A stretch of 40,252 nt of DNA from Rikenellaceae bacterium (lineage in GTDB: Bacteria > Bacteroidota > Bacteroidia > Bacteroidales > UBA932). The position numbers and the translations under genes were made by a program. Shown here piece by piece: positions 1 to 8,175 of this stretch. The stretch lies in assembly GCA_900771335.1 (NCBI GenBank), contig CAAGNP010000009.1:1-40252 (forward strand), in the 5' to 3' direction. How positions within the stretch are numbered: the stretch's first letter is position 1; every line of letters begins with the position of its first letter. The notes beneath the pieces are model-generated. The model was not told where the DNA came from. It worked only from the letters and a program-made list of their open reading frames with translations, and made no database searches.

Positions 1-804
1 AGTGCCGCAATGGTGGCAGACGGCATCCACTCCCTTTCTGACCTGCTAAGCGATATCATTGTACTAATTTTCACCCATATATCATCCAAAGAGAAAGACA
101 GAAGCCACTCATTCGGCCACGGCAAATTTGAGACAATGGCCACCCTCATAGTGAGTGTGCTTCTTATGGCTGTGGGTGGGAAACTTATGGCCTCCGGGGT
201 GGAGAGCATTATCGGAATAATAAAAGGGGAGGAGATACCCGAACCCGGGATTATAGCATTCATCGCAGCAGCTGCATCCATACTCCTTAAAGAGGTGCTT
301 TACCACATGACTGCAAAGGTAGGTAAAGATATCAACAGCCCTGTAGTGATAGCCAATGCATGGCACCACAGAAGCGACGCACTCTCCTCAATAGGCTCAC
401 TTGTGGGGGTAGGAGGTGCCATAATATTGGGAAACCGCTGGACAATTCTTGACCCTATCGCTTCGTGCTGTATCAGTATCGCGATCATATTTGTGGCTGT
501 AAGGATGGCCCTTCCAAGCCTCTCGGAACTCCTGGAGAGCTCACTTCCTGAAGATGTGGAAAACAAGATCATAGAGAGTGCCCTGGAGGTGGATGGTGTG
601 ATAGATATTCATGAGCTCAAGACACGCCGCAACGGCATATCATACATCATCGATGCCCACATCACCGTCTCATCTGCCCTTAACATCATACAGGCACATG
701 ACATCGCCAACAAAGTTGAAGATGCCCTCCGAGCCAAATTCGGCTCCGAGACACAGATCAATATCCATATGGAGCCCGATATGGCAGAGTCCAGAAAGAC
801 CTAA
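1..804 (+). CDS. Cation diffusion facilitator (CDF) efflux transporter, 5'-truncated
   Basis: This inner-membrane antiporter family exports Zn2+, Fe2+, Mn2+ or similar divalent cations. The reading frame is open from base 1, and the residues before the first ATG (Ser-Ala-Ala) fit the family, so the true start lies left of the window. Visible marks are the metal-site helix ADGIHSLSD near residues 6-14, the second site HHRSD near residue 120, several hydrophobic helices up to about residue 170, and a cytoplasmic ferredoxin-like domain from about 180 with a closing HMEP. The first one or two membrane helices are missing. The stop codon overlaps that of the convergent acetyltransferase gene. Metal specificity cannot be read from the sequence. 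Confidence 0.9.
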   Translation, partial: SAAMVADGIHSLSDLLSDIIVLIFTHISSKEKDRSHSFGHGKFETMATLIVSVLLMAVGGKLMASGVESIIGIIKGEEIPEPGIIAFIAAAASILLKEVLYHMTAKVGKDINSPVVIANAWHHRSDALSSIGSLVGVGGAIILGNRWTILDPIASCCISIAIIFVAVRMALPSLSELLESSLPEDVENKIIESALEVDGVIDIHELKTRRNGISYIIDAHITVSSALNIIQAHDIANKVEDALRAKFGSETQINIHMEPDMAESRKT

Positions 805-1265
805 CCCAAAACCTCTTCATATAGAAGGTAGTGGCACTCGTCCATGCCGAGTTTCTGGTACACTTTCTGGGCCGGATAGTTGGTTTTGTCCACATAGAGG
901 CGGATCTGAGTGATATCCTGCTCTTTGGCAAGAGATTTCACCTTTTCGTACATCGCTCTGTAGACACCTTTTCCCCTGTACTCTTTGGTTACGAATACAC
1001 TCTGGATCCACCAGTACCATCTGTTGTTCCAGTCACTCCACTCTCTGGTAAGCATCAGACTTCCGATAGCTTTTCCATCTTCTGTCCTGGCTACTATATA
1101 TGTCCCTTTGTACTCATCAGCCACTGCTGCAGCCACACCGAGTGTCACTTTTTCAAGATCGAGTTCTGTCCCCTCAGATTCAAGTGCCATATCGACCTGA
1201 AATTGAGCAATGGTAGCAATATCCGATGCGTTGCCTACTGAAATATTGTAATTGATTTTTTCCAT
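801..1265 (-). CDS. GNAT family N-acetyltransferase
   Basis: A 154-residue single-domain protein of the GNAT fold, which transfers an acetyl group from acetyl-CoA to an amine. The acetyl-CoA binding motif A is seen as YRGKGVYRAM near residues 97-106. It is followed by a beta strand and helix, and by the common late motif NYPAQKVYQKLGM. The substrate is not predictable and could be a small molecule or a protein N-terminus. The gene is transcribed divergently from the rhodanese/nuclease fusion and ends against the CDF gene. It has no obvious functional link to either neighbour. Confidence 0.88.
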   Translation of the reverse strand: MEKINYNISVGNASDIATIAQFQVDMALESEGTELDLEKVTLGVAAAVADEYKGTYIVARTEDGKAIGSLMLTREWSDWNNRWYWWIQSVFVTKEYRGKGVYRAMYEKVKSLAKEQDITQIRLYVDKTNYPAQKVYQKLGMDECHYLLYEEVLG

Positions 1266-1307
1266 AATATTCTCTTTTAAGTTTCTGCGAAGTTAAGGAA
1301 AAACAAT

Positions 1308-1315
1308 TAACTTTG
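1308..1315 (+). promoter_or_regulatory. Bacteroidota -7 promoter box
   Basis: TAACTTTG matches the TAnnTTTG -7 box of the Bacteroidota primary sigma factor. It lies 39 bp before the ATG of the rhodanese/EEP/metallophosphoesterase gene. A weak TCTG sits about 20 bp upstream in the -33 region. Confidence 0.55.
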
Positions 1316-1354
1316 GGAAGATTATACCCAACACTGTAAAACCATATTTCCAAT

Positions 1355-3532
1355 ATGAAACATAAGATACTCTTTATCAATCTGGTATTGTTTTTAACAT
1401 CCTTCCCACTTTTCAGCCAGGGGGAGGAGCAGTTCCACTCTGTCGATGTGGCTGAGTTTGCGCAGGTCATCAGGCAGTCCGATGTAGTGGTACTCGATGT
1501 CCGGAGGGCCGATGAGCACGCCAGCGGACATATCCCCGGCACCACACTCAATATCGATGTCCTTCAGGATACATTCACTGAGATTGCCCTAAGCAAAATC
1601 CCGGAGGGGAAGACAGTTGCGCTGTACTGCAGAAGCGGAAACAGGAGCAAGAGGGCTGCCAAAATATTGGTATCCAAAGGATATAAGGTAATAGAGCTCT
1701 CTACAGGATATAAAGGGTGGCAACAATATGCCCCTGCCGATCCGTCATCTGCGGATTATCTGAAAATCATGAGTTACAATGTCCGGAGTGCCAAGGGTAT
1801 GGATGGTATCCGCGACTATCAGCGGGTGGCAAACATTATCCGCAATGCTGCACCTGATGTAGTGGCAGTGCAGGAGCTCGACAGCATGACCCGTCGCAAC
1901 GGAGGGGTGGATGCATTGGGCGAAATAGCCCTTAGAGCGCAAATGCACCCGACCTATTGCCCTGCAATAGAGTTTGACGGTGGAAAATACGGCATCGGTA
2001 TCCTTTCCCGCGAGGTTCCACTCAAGGTAGAAAGAATTCCATTGCCCGGAAGGGAAGAGGAGAGGGCTCTGGTAGTGGCTGAATTTGGCAAATATCTCTT
2101 TGCCTGCACCCATCTTTCCCTCACCGAGGAGGACAGGATGGCATCGCTCGAGATCATCAGAGGGATAGGGGAAAAGGCGGTAAAGCCCCTCTATCTGGCC
2201 GGCGACCTCAATGCAGAGCCCAATTCTGAGTTCATCAAGGAGCTGTCGCGGGATTTCAAGATATTGAACGATACCACGAAGATGACCTTCCCGGCAGATA
2301 GCCCCGACAGGGTCTTGGATTATATCGCAGTATGGCGCGGGACCGCTCCAAAACACTCGGTAGAGTCGCGCAAGGTGCATCAGGAGCCTATGGCTTCAGA
2401 CCACAGACCTGTAGAGGTGGTATTGCGTACCGCAAAGGATCCTAACTTCCTCTTCAGGACCAGACCTTACCTGCAGAACCCCACCAACGGAGGGATGACA
2501 ATCATGTGGGAGACCAACATACCTACATACAGTTGGGTGGAATATGGAAAGGACAGTGCACATTTGCAGATGGTACGCCCGTTGGTGGACGGACAGGCAG
2601 AATTTACCAAATCGATCCATAAAGTGCGTCTGGAAGGGCTTGAGCCCGGTGAGAAATACTGGTACAGGGTATGCTCACAGGAGATATTGTACTACAGCGG
2701 ATACTATAAGATATTCGGAGAGACCGCCAAGTCTGATCTTTATCAGTTTACAGCCCCACCTGCACCAGAGAGTGACTCATTCACTGCGGTAATCTTCAAT
2801 GACCTGCACCAGAAGGACAATGTCTTCAAAGGGCTATACGAACAGGTAAAAGATATCGACTACGACTTCGTGGTGTTCAACGGAGACTGCATAGATGACC
2901 CCAAGGACCACAATCAGGCCACCCGCTATATCAAGCTCCTTACCGAGTCGGTAGGGGGTGAAAGTGTACCCACATTTTTCATCAGGGGCAATCACGAGAT
3001 CCGCAATGCATATTCGATAGGGCTGCGTGACCACTTCGACTATGCCGGAGGAAGGACTTTCGGGGCTTTCAACTGGGGGGATACCCGTATAGTGATACTC
3101 GATTGTGGGGAGGACAAGAAGGATGACCATGCAGAGTATTCGGGGCTCAATGATTTCACCCACCTGAGGATGGAACAGGTCGATTTCATCAAGCAGGAGC
3201 TTGCCTCCAAAGAGTTCAAAAAGGCAGACAAGAGGATTCTGCTACACCATATCCCCATTTACGGCTGGAAAAATGGCAATCTTTGCGAACCTCTATGGCG
3301 TCCTATGCTGGACAAGGCCCCATTTGACCTTGCGGTCAATGCACACATGCACTGGTATGCATTTCACCCTGTAGGGAGCTGCGAGAACCCTTATCCCGTG
3401 ATAGTGGGAGGGGGCAAGAGTATTGAGAGTGCCACTGTGGTGGTGATAGAAAAAAGCCGTGGCCTCATTCATGTAAAAGTCCTGAAGGCCGACGGCAGTA
3501 TAATTCTTGACTGGAAAGACTCTGAACGATAG
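1355..3532 (+). CDS. Secreted rhodanese / EEP nuclease-phosphatase / FN3 / metallophosphoesterase fusion
   Basis: A 725-residue exported protein with four modules. Residues 1-22 are a signal peptide. Residues 25-127 are a rhodanese domain with active-site loop CRSGNRS (Cys92), a persulfide-carrying sulfurtransferase fold. Residues 136-355 form an endonuclease/exonuclease/phosphatase domain with Asn142, Glu174, GDLN and SDHRP. Residues 370-465 resemble the fibronectin-like domain that precedes purple acid phosphatases. Residues 475-720 are a calcineurin-like phosphoesterase with NDLH, NGDC, GNHE, HH and an AHMH metal motif. All catalytic motifs look intact. The substrate is unknown; nucleic acid, nucleotide or phospho-lipid hydrolysis in the periplasm is possible. 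The gene ends 3 bp from the convergent MscS gene. Confidence 0.88.
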   Translation: MKHKILFINLVLFLTSFPLFSQGEEQFHSVDVAEFAQVIRQSDVVVLDVRRADEHASGHIPGTTLNIDVLQDTFTEIALSKIPEGKTVALYCRSGNRSKRAAKILVSKGYKVIELSTGYKGWQQYAPADPSSADYLKIMSYNVRSAKGMDGIRDYQRVANIIRNAAPDVVAVQELDSMTRRNGGVDALGEIALRAQMHPTYCPAIEFDGGKYGIGILSREVPLKVERIPLPGREEERALVVAEFGKYLFACTHLSLTEEDRMASLEIIRGIGEKAVKPLYLAGDLNAEPNSEFIKELSRDFKILNDTTKMTFPADSPDRVLDYIAVWRGTAPKHSVESRKVHQEPMASDHRPVEVVLRTAKDPNFLFRTRPYLQNPTNGGMTIMWETNIPTYSWVEYGKDSAHLQMVRPLVDGQAEFTKSIHKVRLEGLEPGEKYWYRVCSQEILYYSGYYKIFGETAKSDLYQFTAPPAPESDSFTAVIFNDLHQKDNVFKGLYEQVKDIDYDFVVFNGDCIDDPKDHNQATRYIKLLTESVGGESVPTFFIRGNHEIRNAYSIGLRDHFDYAGGRTFGAFNWGDTRIVILDCGEDKKDDHAEYSGLNDFTHLRMEQVDFIKQELASKEFKKADKRILLHHIPIYGWKNGNLCEPLWRPMLDKAPFDLAVNAHMHWYAFHPVGSCENPYPVIVGGGKSIESATVVVIEKSRGLIHVKVLKADGSIILDWKDSER

Positions 3533-3535
3533 GGA

Positions 3536-4723
3536 TTATTTGAGAGATCTCAAATCTCTTCCGGTAGGTTCCTGGAACACTTTCAGGCCGAAGGTGTGAA
3601 GTTTCGCCAACACGTGGTCAAAGACCTCCCCTTGCAGTTCTTCATATTTTAGCCATGCTGTATTGGCAGAGAAGAAATATAGCTCTATCGGCATACCTTG
3701 TGAGGTGGGCTGGAGCTGACGTACAGTCATAATCAGACTCTGGTTCACTTTAGGATGGTGTCTCAAGTAGTACTCCATATAGTGACGGAAGATATGAAGG
3801 TTCACCTGATCACCTTCTGTAGCTTCAAATCCCTCCATCCACGGCTCCTTTTTGAATGCCTCAAACTCTTCTGCTGTACAGAAACGGACAGTCTCCATAT
3901 CGATATTGATGGAGCGTTTTACACGACGGCCACCTATATCGAACATCCCCCTCCAGTTCTGGAATGAGTCATTTATCAGGGCATATGTGGGGACTGTGGT
4001 GATGGTCTTGTCCCAGTTCTGTACCTTCACTGTGGTGAGGGTAACCTCCATCACATCTCCATCAGCACCATACTTATGGACTGTAATCCAGTCACCGGGA
4101 CGGAGCATATCGTTGGCCATAAGTTGGATACCTGCCACAAGTCCTTTGATGGTGTCCTGGAAGACCAGCATCAGGATAGCTGTACCGGCACCCAGACCTG
4201 TGAGGATGGCGATGGGGTTCTTGTCGATTAGGGTACTTACTATGATTATGGCACCTATACACACCACCACCAATTTGATCATCTGATAAAACCCTTTCAG
4301 AGAGTGATTTTTCAGCTTCTCGTGCTCACTGGTGATGGCATATAAAGATGATATGACTGTACAGATGAGGAGGATACATACCACTGTGATGTATATCCAA
4401 CACATCTTGTGTATGAATTCCAGAAGTTCAGGATCATTATGGAAAGCCAATGGTATCAATACATAGATGACGATAGGGGGTACCATACGGCAGACATTCT
4501 TCAGCACATCTTCGCTCAGCAAATAGTCGTCCCAAACGGATTCGGTCCTGGCAGTAATCTTACGTACTGCAGGTATAATCAACTTTTTACATACCCTGTC
4601 TGCTATGAATATCACCAAAAGGATAGCAGCTATCACTATCAGCTTATGTGTCAGACTTGAGTGACCTTCTGCCACACCGAAGTTCTGCAACCACTCGATA
4701 AACAATGTATTGATCTTCTCCAT
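3536..4723 (-). CDS. MscS-family mechanosensitive ion channel (YbdG-like)
   Basis: A 395-residue inner-membrane protein. MscS channels open under membrane tension and release solutes on osmotic downshock. There are about five hydrophobic segments in the first 190 residues. The glycine/alanine-rich pore-lining helix AILTGLGAGTAILMLVFQDTIKGLVAG is followed by the beta domain with RPGDWITV. The C-terminal half carries an extended cytoplasmic domain like that of YbdG rather than the short E. coli MscS. The ATG is preceded by a -7 promoter box 28 bp upstream. The role as an osmotic valve follows from the family. Confidence 0.9.
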   Translation of the reverse strand: MEKINTLFIEWLQNFGVAEGHSSLTHKLIVIAAILLVIFIADRVCKKLIIPAVRKITARTESVWDDYLLSEDVLKNVCRMVPPIVIYVLIPLAFHNDPELLEFIHKMCWIYITVVCILLICTVISSLYAITSEHEKLKNHSLKGFYQMIKLVVVCIGAIIIVSTLIDKNPIAILTGLGAGTAILMLVFQDTIKGLVAGIQLMANDMLRPGDWITVHKYGADGDVMEVTLTTVKVQNWDKTITTVPTYALINDSFQNWRGMFDIGGRRVKRSINIDMETVRFCTAEEFEAFKKEPWMEGFEATEGDQVNLHIFRHYMEYYLRHHPKVNQSLIMTVRQLQPTSQGMPIELYFFSANTAWLKYEELQGEVFDHVLAKLHTFGLKVFQEPTGRDLRSLK

Positions 4724-4750
4724 AATCTTAAATCTCTAATACGGCAGTTA

Positions 4751-4758
4751 CAAATATA
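4751..4758 (-). promoter_or_regulatory. Bacteroidota -7 promoter box for the MscS gene
   Basis: On the reverse strand the sequence reads TATATTTG, matching TAnnTTTG, 28 bp before the ATG of the MscS-like gene. The -33 region is poor. Confidence 0.5.
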
Positions 4759-4768
4759 GAGTTTTCAA

Positions 4769-6991
4769 TTAAAACTTCCAGCTAATTTTCAGCATAATGT
4801 TGATAGGTGCCTGGGGGTAGATTCCGGTCTCCGCATAATACTCATCCTCTTCTGCAAAATAGGCACGCCATAGCCATGCATCTGCGAAATACTGGTGGTT
4901 GAAGAGGTTGTTCACGTGGAGTGAGAATATCCCGTATCCAAGTGAGAGATTTGCCACAAAATATGCCGGAATGGAGCGCTCATCTGATGAGGTGTTGTCG
5001 TAATACTGTTTGCCTACATATTTACCTGTAATGGTGGCGTATGGGTCGCTGCCGAAGGTTAGAGAGGCCATACCCACTACAGAAGGGGACATAAGGATAT
5101 CTGTATTATCAAATGTCACCTGCTTCTGACCCATATAGTTCCAGTCGTTCATATTGTCATACATCTCGTAGTAGGCGGTATAAGTGCGTATCTTGTTGGT
5201 TGAAAGGGTGATATTAGCACTACCTTGAAGCCATGAGAGGGGTTTCCAGGATGCTGCAAGCTCCATACCACGGCGCCAGCTGCGTGGGACATTCTCTTTG
5301 ATCGCATAACCCACATCACTGAGCTTTCCGGTCTCCAGAAGCATATCCCAATACTCCATCAGGTAGAGATTGGCCGATAGGGCAAGGGTCTCGGTAGAGT
5401 ACTCGTAACCGGCCTCGATATCGAGCATCTTCTCTGGACGGATGTCCACTCCACGACTCGGAGCACCCGCTGCGGCTGCCTGGTTTGCATCGAGGATGAG
5501 CTCCTTGATGTCGCTCCTTCCCGGCTCTCGATGCCCAATTGCCGCTGAGGCATAGATACGTGAAGAGTGGTTGAGACGGTAGGAGAGACCTGCACGGGGG
5601 TTAAAAAAGTGCCAGTTGTCCTTATGGTCGAGGAGCACTCCGTCATCTTCAGGACCCGACATCTGAAGGCGGATGCCACGATATTGGAGGTCTGCATAGG
5701 CTGTGAGTGACTCTCCGATGAGATATTCGCCACGAAGGTATGCACTCGCTTCATCCTTCAAACCTCTGTTAAGGTACCAGTTATGGCTGTTGTAGTCAAA
5801 AGAATCTCCAAGTACATTGCTCCAGATGACCTTCCCGATATGGTCCCCGTCGTAGCGGGAGAGCGATGCACCGGCAGTTAGCTGCAGTCTCCTGGAGCGG
5901 TAGCGTAGGTCTGAATTGAGAACAAAATAGTCATTGGCCAAGGCCTCCTGAGTGATGAAATCCCCCTCCTCATACTCTGTACCGTCGATAATTGGGTTTG
6001 ACATCAGATATTTGGAGAACGATTTGTCCTCTTTATAGTTCTCGTAGTAGCCGTCACCGCGTGTATAGTTGAAGGTGGTGCTCCAGGTCAGGCCGATGGG
6101 GAAGGAGTGGGTGTAGTTGAGCTGGAGATGGTGCTGGGTGTAGTTGTCGGTCTCGTTGTCGTAGTAGTGGGTGTTGCCGAATTCGTCGTGGTATTCACCT
6201 GCCGGGTTATACCTGCGGTCGATGGCATATTGCTCCGGCGATATACCTTCCCAAGTGATTCCGGTCCTCTGGTCACCCATAAGGTAGGTGAGTCGGAGGG
6301 AGTTGTTCCCTTTTATCCACCCCGCTACCGCCATTGCTGACTGCACATCTGCGTATGCATTGCGGATGTATCCGTCGGTGAGCCCTCGGGAGTATGCACC
6401 TGTGAAGTAGAATCCCGATTTCATCAGCCCTGTGGATGCCGAGACGGTGGTCACGAAGGTGTTGTATGAGCCTACTGAGAGTTCTGCAGAGCCCGATGGA
6501 TCTGGGTTCAATGAGGCTGTGCTCATGTTTATGCTTGCCCCGAATGCACCCGCTCCGTTCGCTGTGGTTCCGAGGCCGCGCTGAAGCTGTACGTTGGTGA
6601 TGAGGGAGGAGAGGGATGGGATATTTACCCAGAATACCTCCTGCGACTCTGCGTCATTGAGAGTTATGCCGTTGAGTGTGACGTTGATCTGGGAGCCGCG
6701 TGATCCGCGGATGGTCATTTTGGAGTATCCGAGTCCTGTGCCACCTTCGTTGATGGATACTACAGAGGGCTGGAGTGCCAGGTTCATCGGGAGGGAGTTG
6801 ATGGGGCTGGAGCGGCGCAGCTCCTCTTTTCCTACCATGGTGTAAGTTACCGGAGTGTTTCTCCCTGCACGGGATGATGAGACGACGACGCTGTCAAGTC
6901 TCTCGACCTTATCGGCCGCTTCTTGCCCCATACCTGGTATAGAGCAAGGGATCAACGCGATGAGCGTTGCTAAAAATAAAAAACCTCGCAT
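4769..6991 (-). CDS. TonB-dependent outer-membrane receptor, probable thiamin transporter
   Basis: A 740-residue receptor. The chosen ATG opens directly on a signal peptide (residues 1-23); an upstream in-frame ATG at 7036 would add 15 polar residues and abut the riboswitch. A plug domain follows, with a conserved RGSRG segment and a strand ending LNDAESQEVFWVNIP. A long beta-barrel ends in an aromatic residue (Lys-Phe), typical of outer-membrane barrels. It has no N-terminal carboxypeptidase-like domain and no SusD partner, so it is not a polysaccharide-utilisation SusC. The TPP riboswitch in its leader makes thiamin or a thiamin precursor the likely substrate, as shown for the TPP-regulated receptor of Bacteroides thetaiotaomicron. 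The substrate is inferred from regulation, not from binding residues. Confidence 0.88.
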   Translation of the reverse strand: MRGFLFLATLIALIPCSIPGMGQEAADKVERLDSVVVSSSRAGRNTPVTYTMVGKEELRRSSPINSLPMNLALQPSVVSINEGGTGLGYSKMTIRGSRGSQINVTLNGITLNDAESQEVFWVNIPSLSSLITNVQLQRGLGTTANGAGAFGASINMSTASLNPDPSGSAELSVGSYNTFVTTVSASTGLMKSGFYFTGAYSRGLTDGYIRNAYADVQSAMAVAGWIKGNNSLRLTYLMGDQRTGITWEGISPEQYAIDRRYNPAGEYHDEFGNTHYYDNETDNYTQHHLQLNYTHSFPIGLTWSTTFNYTRGDGYYENYKEDKSFSKYLMSNPIIDGTEYEEGDFITQEALANDYFVLNSDLRYRSRRLQLTAGASLSRYDGDHIGKVIWSNVLGDSFDYNSHNWYLNRGLKDEASAYLRGEYLIGESLTAYADLQYRGIRLQMSGPEDDGVLLDHKDNWHFFNPRAGLSYRLNHSSRIYASAAIGHREPGRSDIKELILDANQAAAAGAPSRGVDIRPEKMLDIEAGYEYSTETLALSANLYLMEYWDMLLETGKLSDVGYAIKENVPRSWRRGMELAASWKPLSWLQGSANITLSTNKIRTYTAYYEMYDNMNDWNYMGQKQVTFDNTDILMSPSVVGMASLTFGSDPYATITGKYVGKQYYDNTSSDERSIPAYFVANLSLGYGIFSLHVNNLFNHQYFADAWLWRAYFAEEDEYYAETGIYPQAPINIMLKISWKF

Positions 6992-7045
6992 AATGTTGTT
7001 ACATTTATGCAAGGGGATGCACCTTTTATAGCGCATATGAGATTC

Positions 7046-7122
7046 TGCGTTCCTACGCCGGCATTATCCGGATCAGGTTCTCGGGTATAATCTCAGCCCC
7101 ATTCATGTGGGACACCCCTGCA
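7046..7122 (-). promoter_or_regulatory. TPP riboswitch (THI element)
   Basis: Read on the reverse strand, the conserved blocks of the thiamin pyrophosphate aptamer appear in order: GGGGTGTCC, the CTGAGAT core, ATACCC, GAACCTGATC, the GGATAATGCC core and GGCGTAGG. It lies between a -7 promoter box and the TonB receptor gene, so it is part of that mRNA leader. TPP binding is expected to shut expression off. The expression platform is short, about 55 nt between aptamer and the preferred ATG. No strong hairpin with a T-run is visible there, which suggests control of translation start rather than termination. Confidence 0.95.
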
Positions 7123-7138
7123 AATAAATATGTCGCTG

Positions 7139-7146
7139 CAAAGTTA
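7139..7146 (-). promoter_or_regulatory. -7 promoter box upstream of the TPP riboswitch
   Basis: TAACTTTG on the reverse strand lies about 20 bp before the aptamer, placing the transcription start just ahead of the riboswitch. No clear -33 TTTG is seen. Confidence 0.6.
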
Positions 7147-7172
7147 TAGATAAATTTTTTTACTTTGCTAAA

Positions 7173-7654
7173 ATGGCAACTAAAATGATGATAGTTTTTT
7201 GTTTGGTCTGCGGCTTGGCTCTCGCTCTGCTGCCACATCTTATTTGGTTTTTGGGTTGGGTTATTGCCCGTATTGCCGGAGGTCATCTCCCTTATCATTG
7301 TTTTGGCTGGAGTGCCCTGGGGATGGTTCTTGTTTTCTGGGGTTCAATGGCTTACGGTTATTTTATCGGCCGCTGGAATTTGGAGGTTACCCATCTTGAT
7401 TATATCCACAAGAATATTCCAGAGGCTTTCGAGGGGTTCAAGACCATTCATCGTGGTGATCTTCAGGCTGCCTCTTCGGGTACTGATGGTTTCAGAATTC
7501 TTCTTTCTCACGATCCCAGTCACTGGTCTGGTGAGGTGGTTCCTCATACAGGTATTCCCCTCACATTGGCCCGATCAATATCGGCCTTGGCTGCACAGCC
7601 CCTTTCCGCATCGGCGCACGACCTGAAATAACGGTGATCAGGTTGGGGTCTTGA
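7173..7654 (+). pseudogene. Decayed YkuE-type metallophosphoesterase
   Basis: The open frame begins with a membrane segment and resembles the intact metallophosphoesterase at 21711-22691. FEGFKTIH corresponds to its FDGYKIIH, just before the first metal motif. The frame then jumps straight to GDLQAASSGTDGFRILLSHDP, matching GDLPRASEGTAGMFRILLSHDP far downstream. After PLTLA the frame shifts. The expected C-terminus continues in another frame as IGLGCTAPFRIGARPEITVI, ending at 7652-7654. Two internal deletions have therefore removed DxH, GD, GNHD and GHTH, that is every metal-binding motif. The product cannot be an enzyme. The membrane anchor part is still open. Confidence 0.85.
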
Positions 7655-7667
7655 TGTAATATCCCGC

Positions 7668-7833
7668 TTCGGAGTTAAGGTTCTTCAGGCGTTCGCTTCG
7701 CTCATAGCCAAGGCGTCATCAGACGCCCCGCGTAGTCCGTGTATTTGCGCAGCAAATACGGCAAGGACGGGAGCGCTAGTTTGGCGAGAGCCAGTATTAA
7801 AGTGCTAAGGCCTTCAGAACCTTATTCTCCGAA
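7668..7833 (-). repeat. MITE-like modular hairpin element, copy A
   Basis: A 166-bp element bounded by imperfect inverted repeats: TTCGGAGTTAAGGTTCTTCA at the left and the complement of TTCGGAGAATAAGGTTCTGA at the right. Internal palindromes include GGCGTC/GACGCC and GTATTTGC/GCAAATAC arms. It aligns along its whole length with the reverse complement of copy B (31686-31874), including these same two internal hairpins. No ORF of substance or transposase is present. It lies between a pseudogene and a 51-bp hairpin array. Confidence 0.8.
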
Positions 7834-7858
7834 TCGGTATCAAGCGAAATATAAATAT

Positions 7859-8141
7859 GGGCACGAAATCGTATGTTTCTGTGCCCAAAGTGTGCCGGAA
7901 ATGCAAAATGGGCACGGAAAGTGGGGTTTCTGTGCCCAAAGTAGGTTGGAAATGCAAAATGGGCACGGAAATGGCCGATTCTGTGCCCATAGTACAGTGA
8001 AAATGCAAAATGGGCACGAAAAGCGGGGTTTCTGTGCCCAAAGTGTGCTGGAAATGCAGAACGGGCACGGAAAGTGGGGTTTCTGTGCCCAAAGTGTGTT
8101 GAAAATGTAAAACGGGCACGAAATCGTATGATTCTGTGCCC
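7859..8141. repeat. 51-bp periodic hairpin array, six units
   Basis: Six 28-bp palindromic units start at 7859, 7910, 7961, 8012, 8063 and 8114, exactly 51 bp apart. Each begins GGGCACG(G/A)AA and ends TTC(T)GTGCCC, so it folds into a hairpin with GGGCAC/GTGCCC arms plus inner GAAA/TTTC pairs. Linkers are all 23 bp and are themselves related (for example AAAGTGTGCTGGAAATGCAG). Because linkers are as conserved as hairpins, this is a tandem repeat and not a CRISPR array. It fills the gap between the pseudogene and the convergent M28 peptidase gene. Confidence 0.9.
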
Positions 8142-8146
8142 GTTTT
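8109..8146 (-). terminator. Possible terminator of the M28 gene formed by the last array unit
   Basis: The final hairpin of the array is extended by AAAAC and GTTTT flanks. On the reverse strand it is a strong stem followed by TTTT, 30 nt after the peptidase stop codon. It could act as an intrinsic terminator, in either direction. Confidence 0.45.
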
Positions 8147-8175
8147 GGTATGTATATGTGTGTAAGTTCTACAGA

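Noticed and set aside
7739..8110. 123-residue plus-strand ORF and a 101-residue reverse ORF over the hairpin array
   Set aside because: Both are products of a repeat unit divisible by three; no start signal, and the two strands are equally open.
7859..8141. CRISPR array (28-bp palindromic repeats, 23-bp spacers)
   Set aside because: The 23-bp intervals are related to one another as closely as the palindromes are, palindromes vary in their centres, and no cas gene is near.
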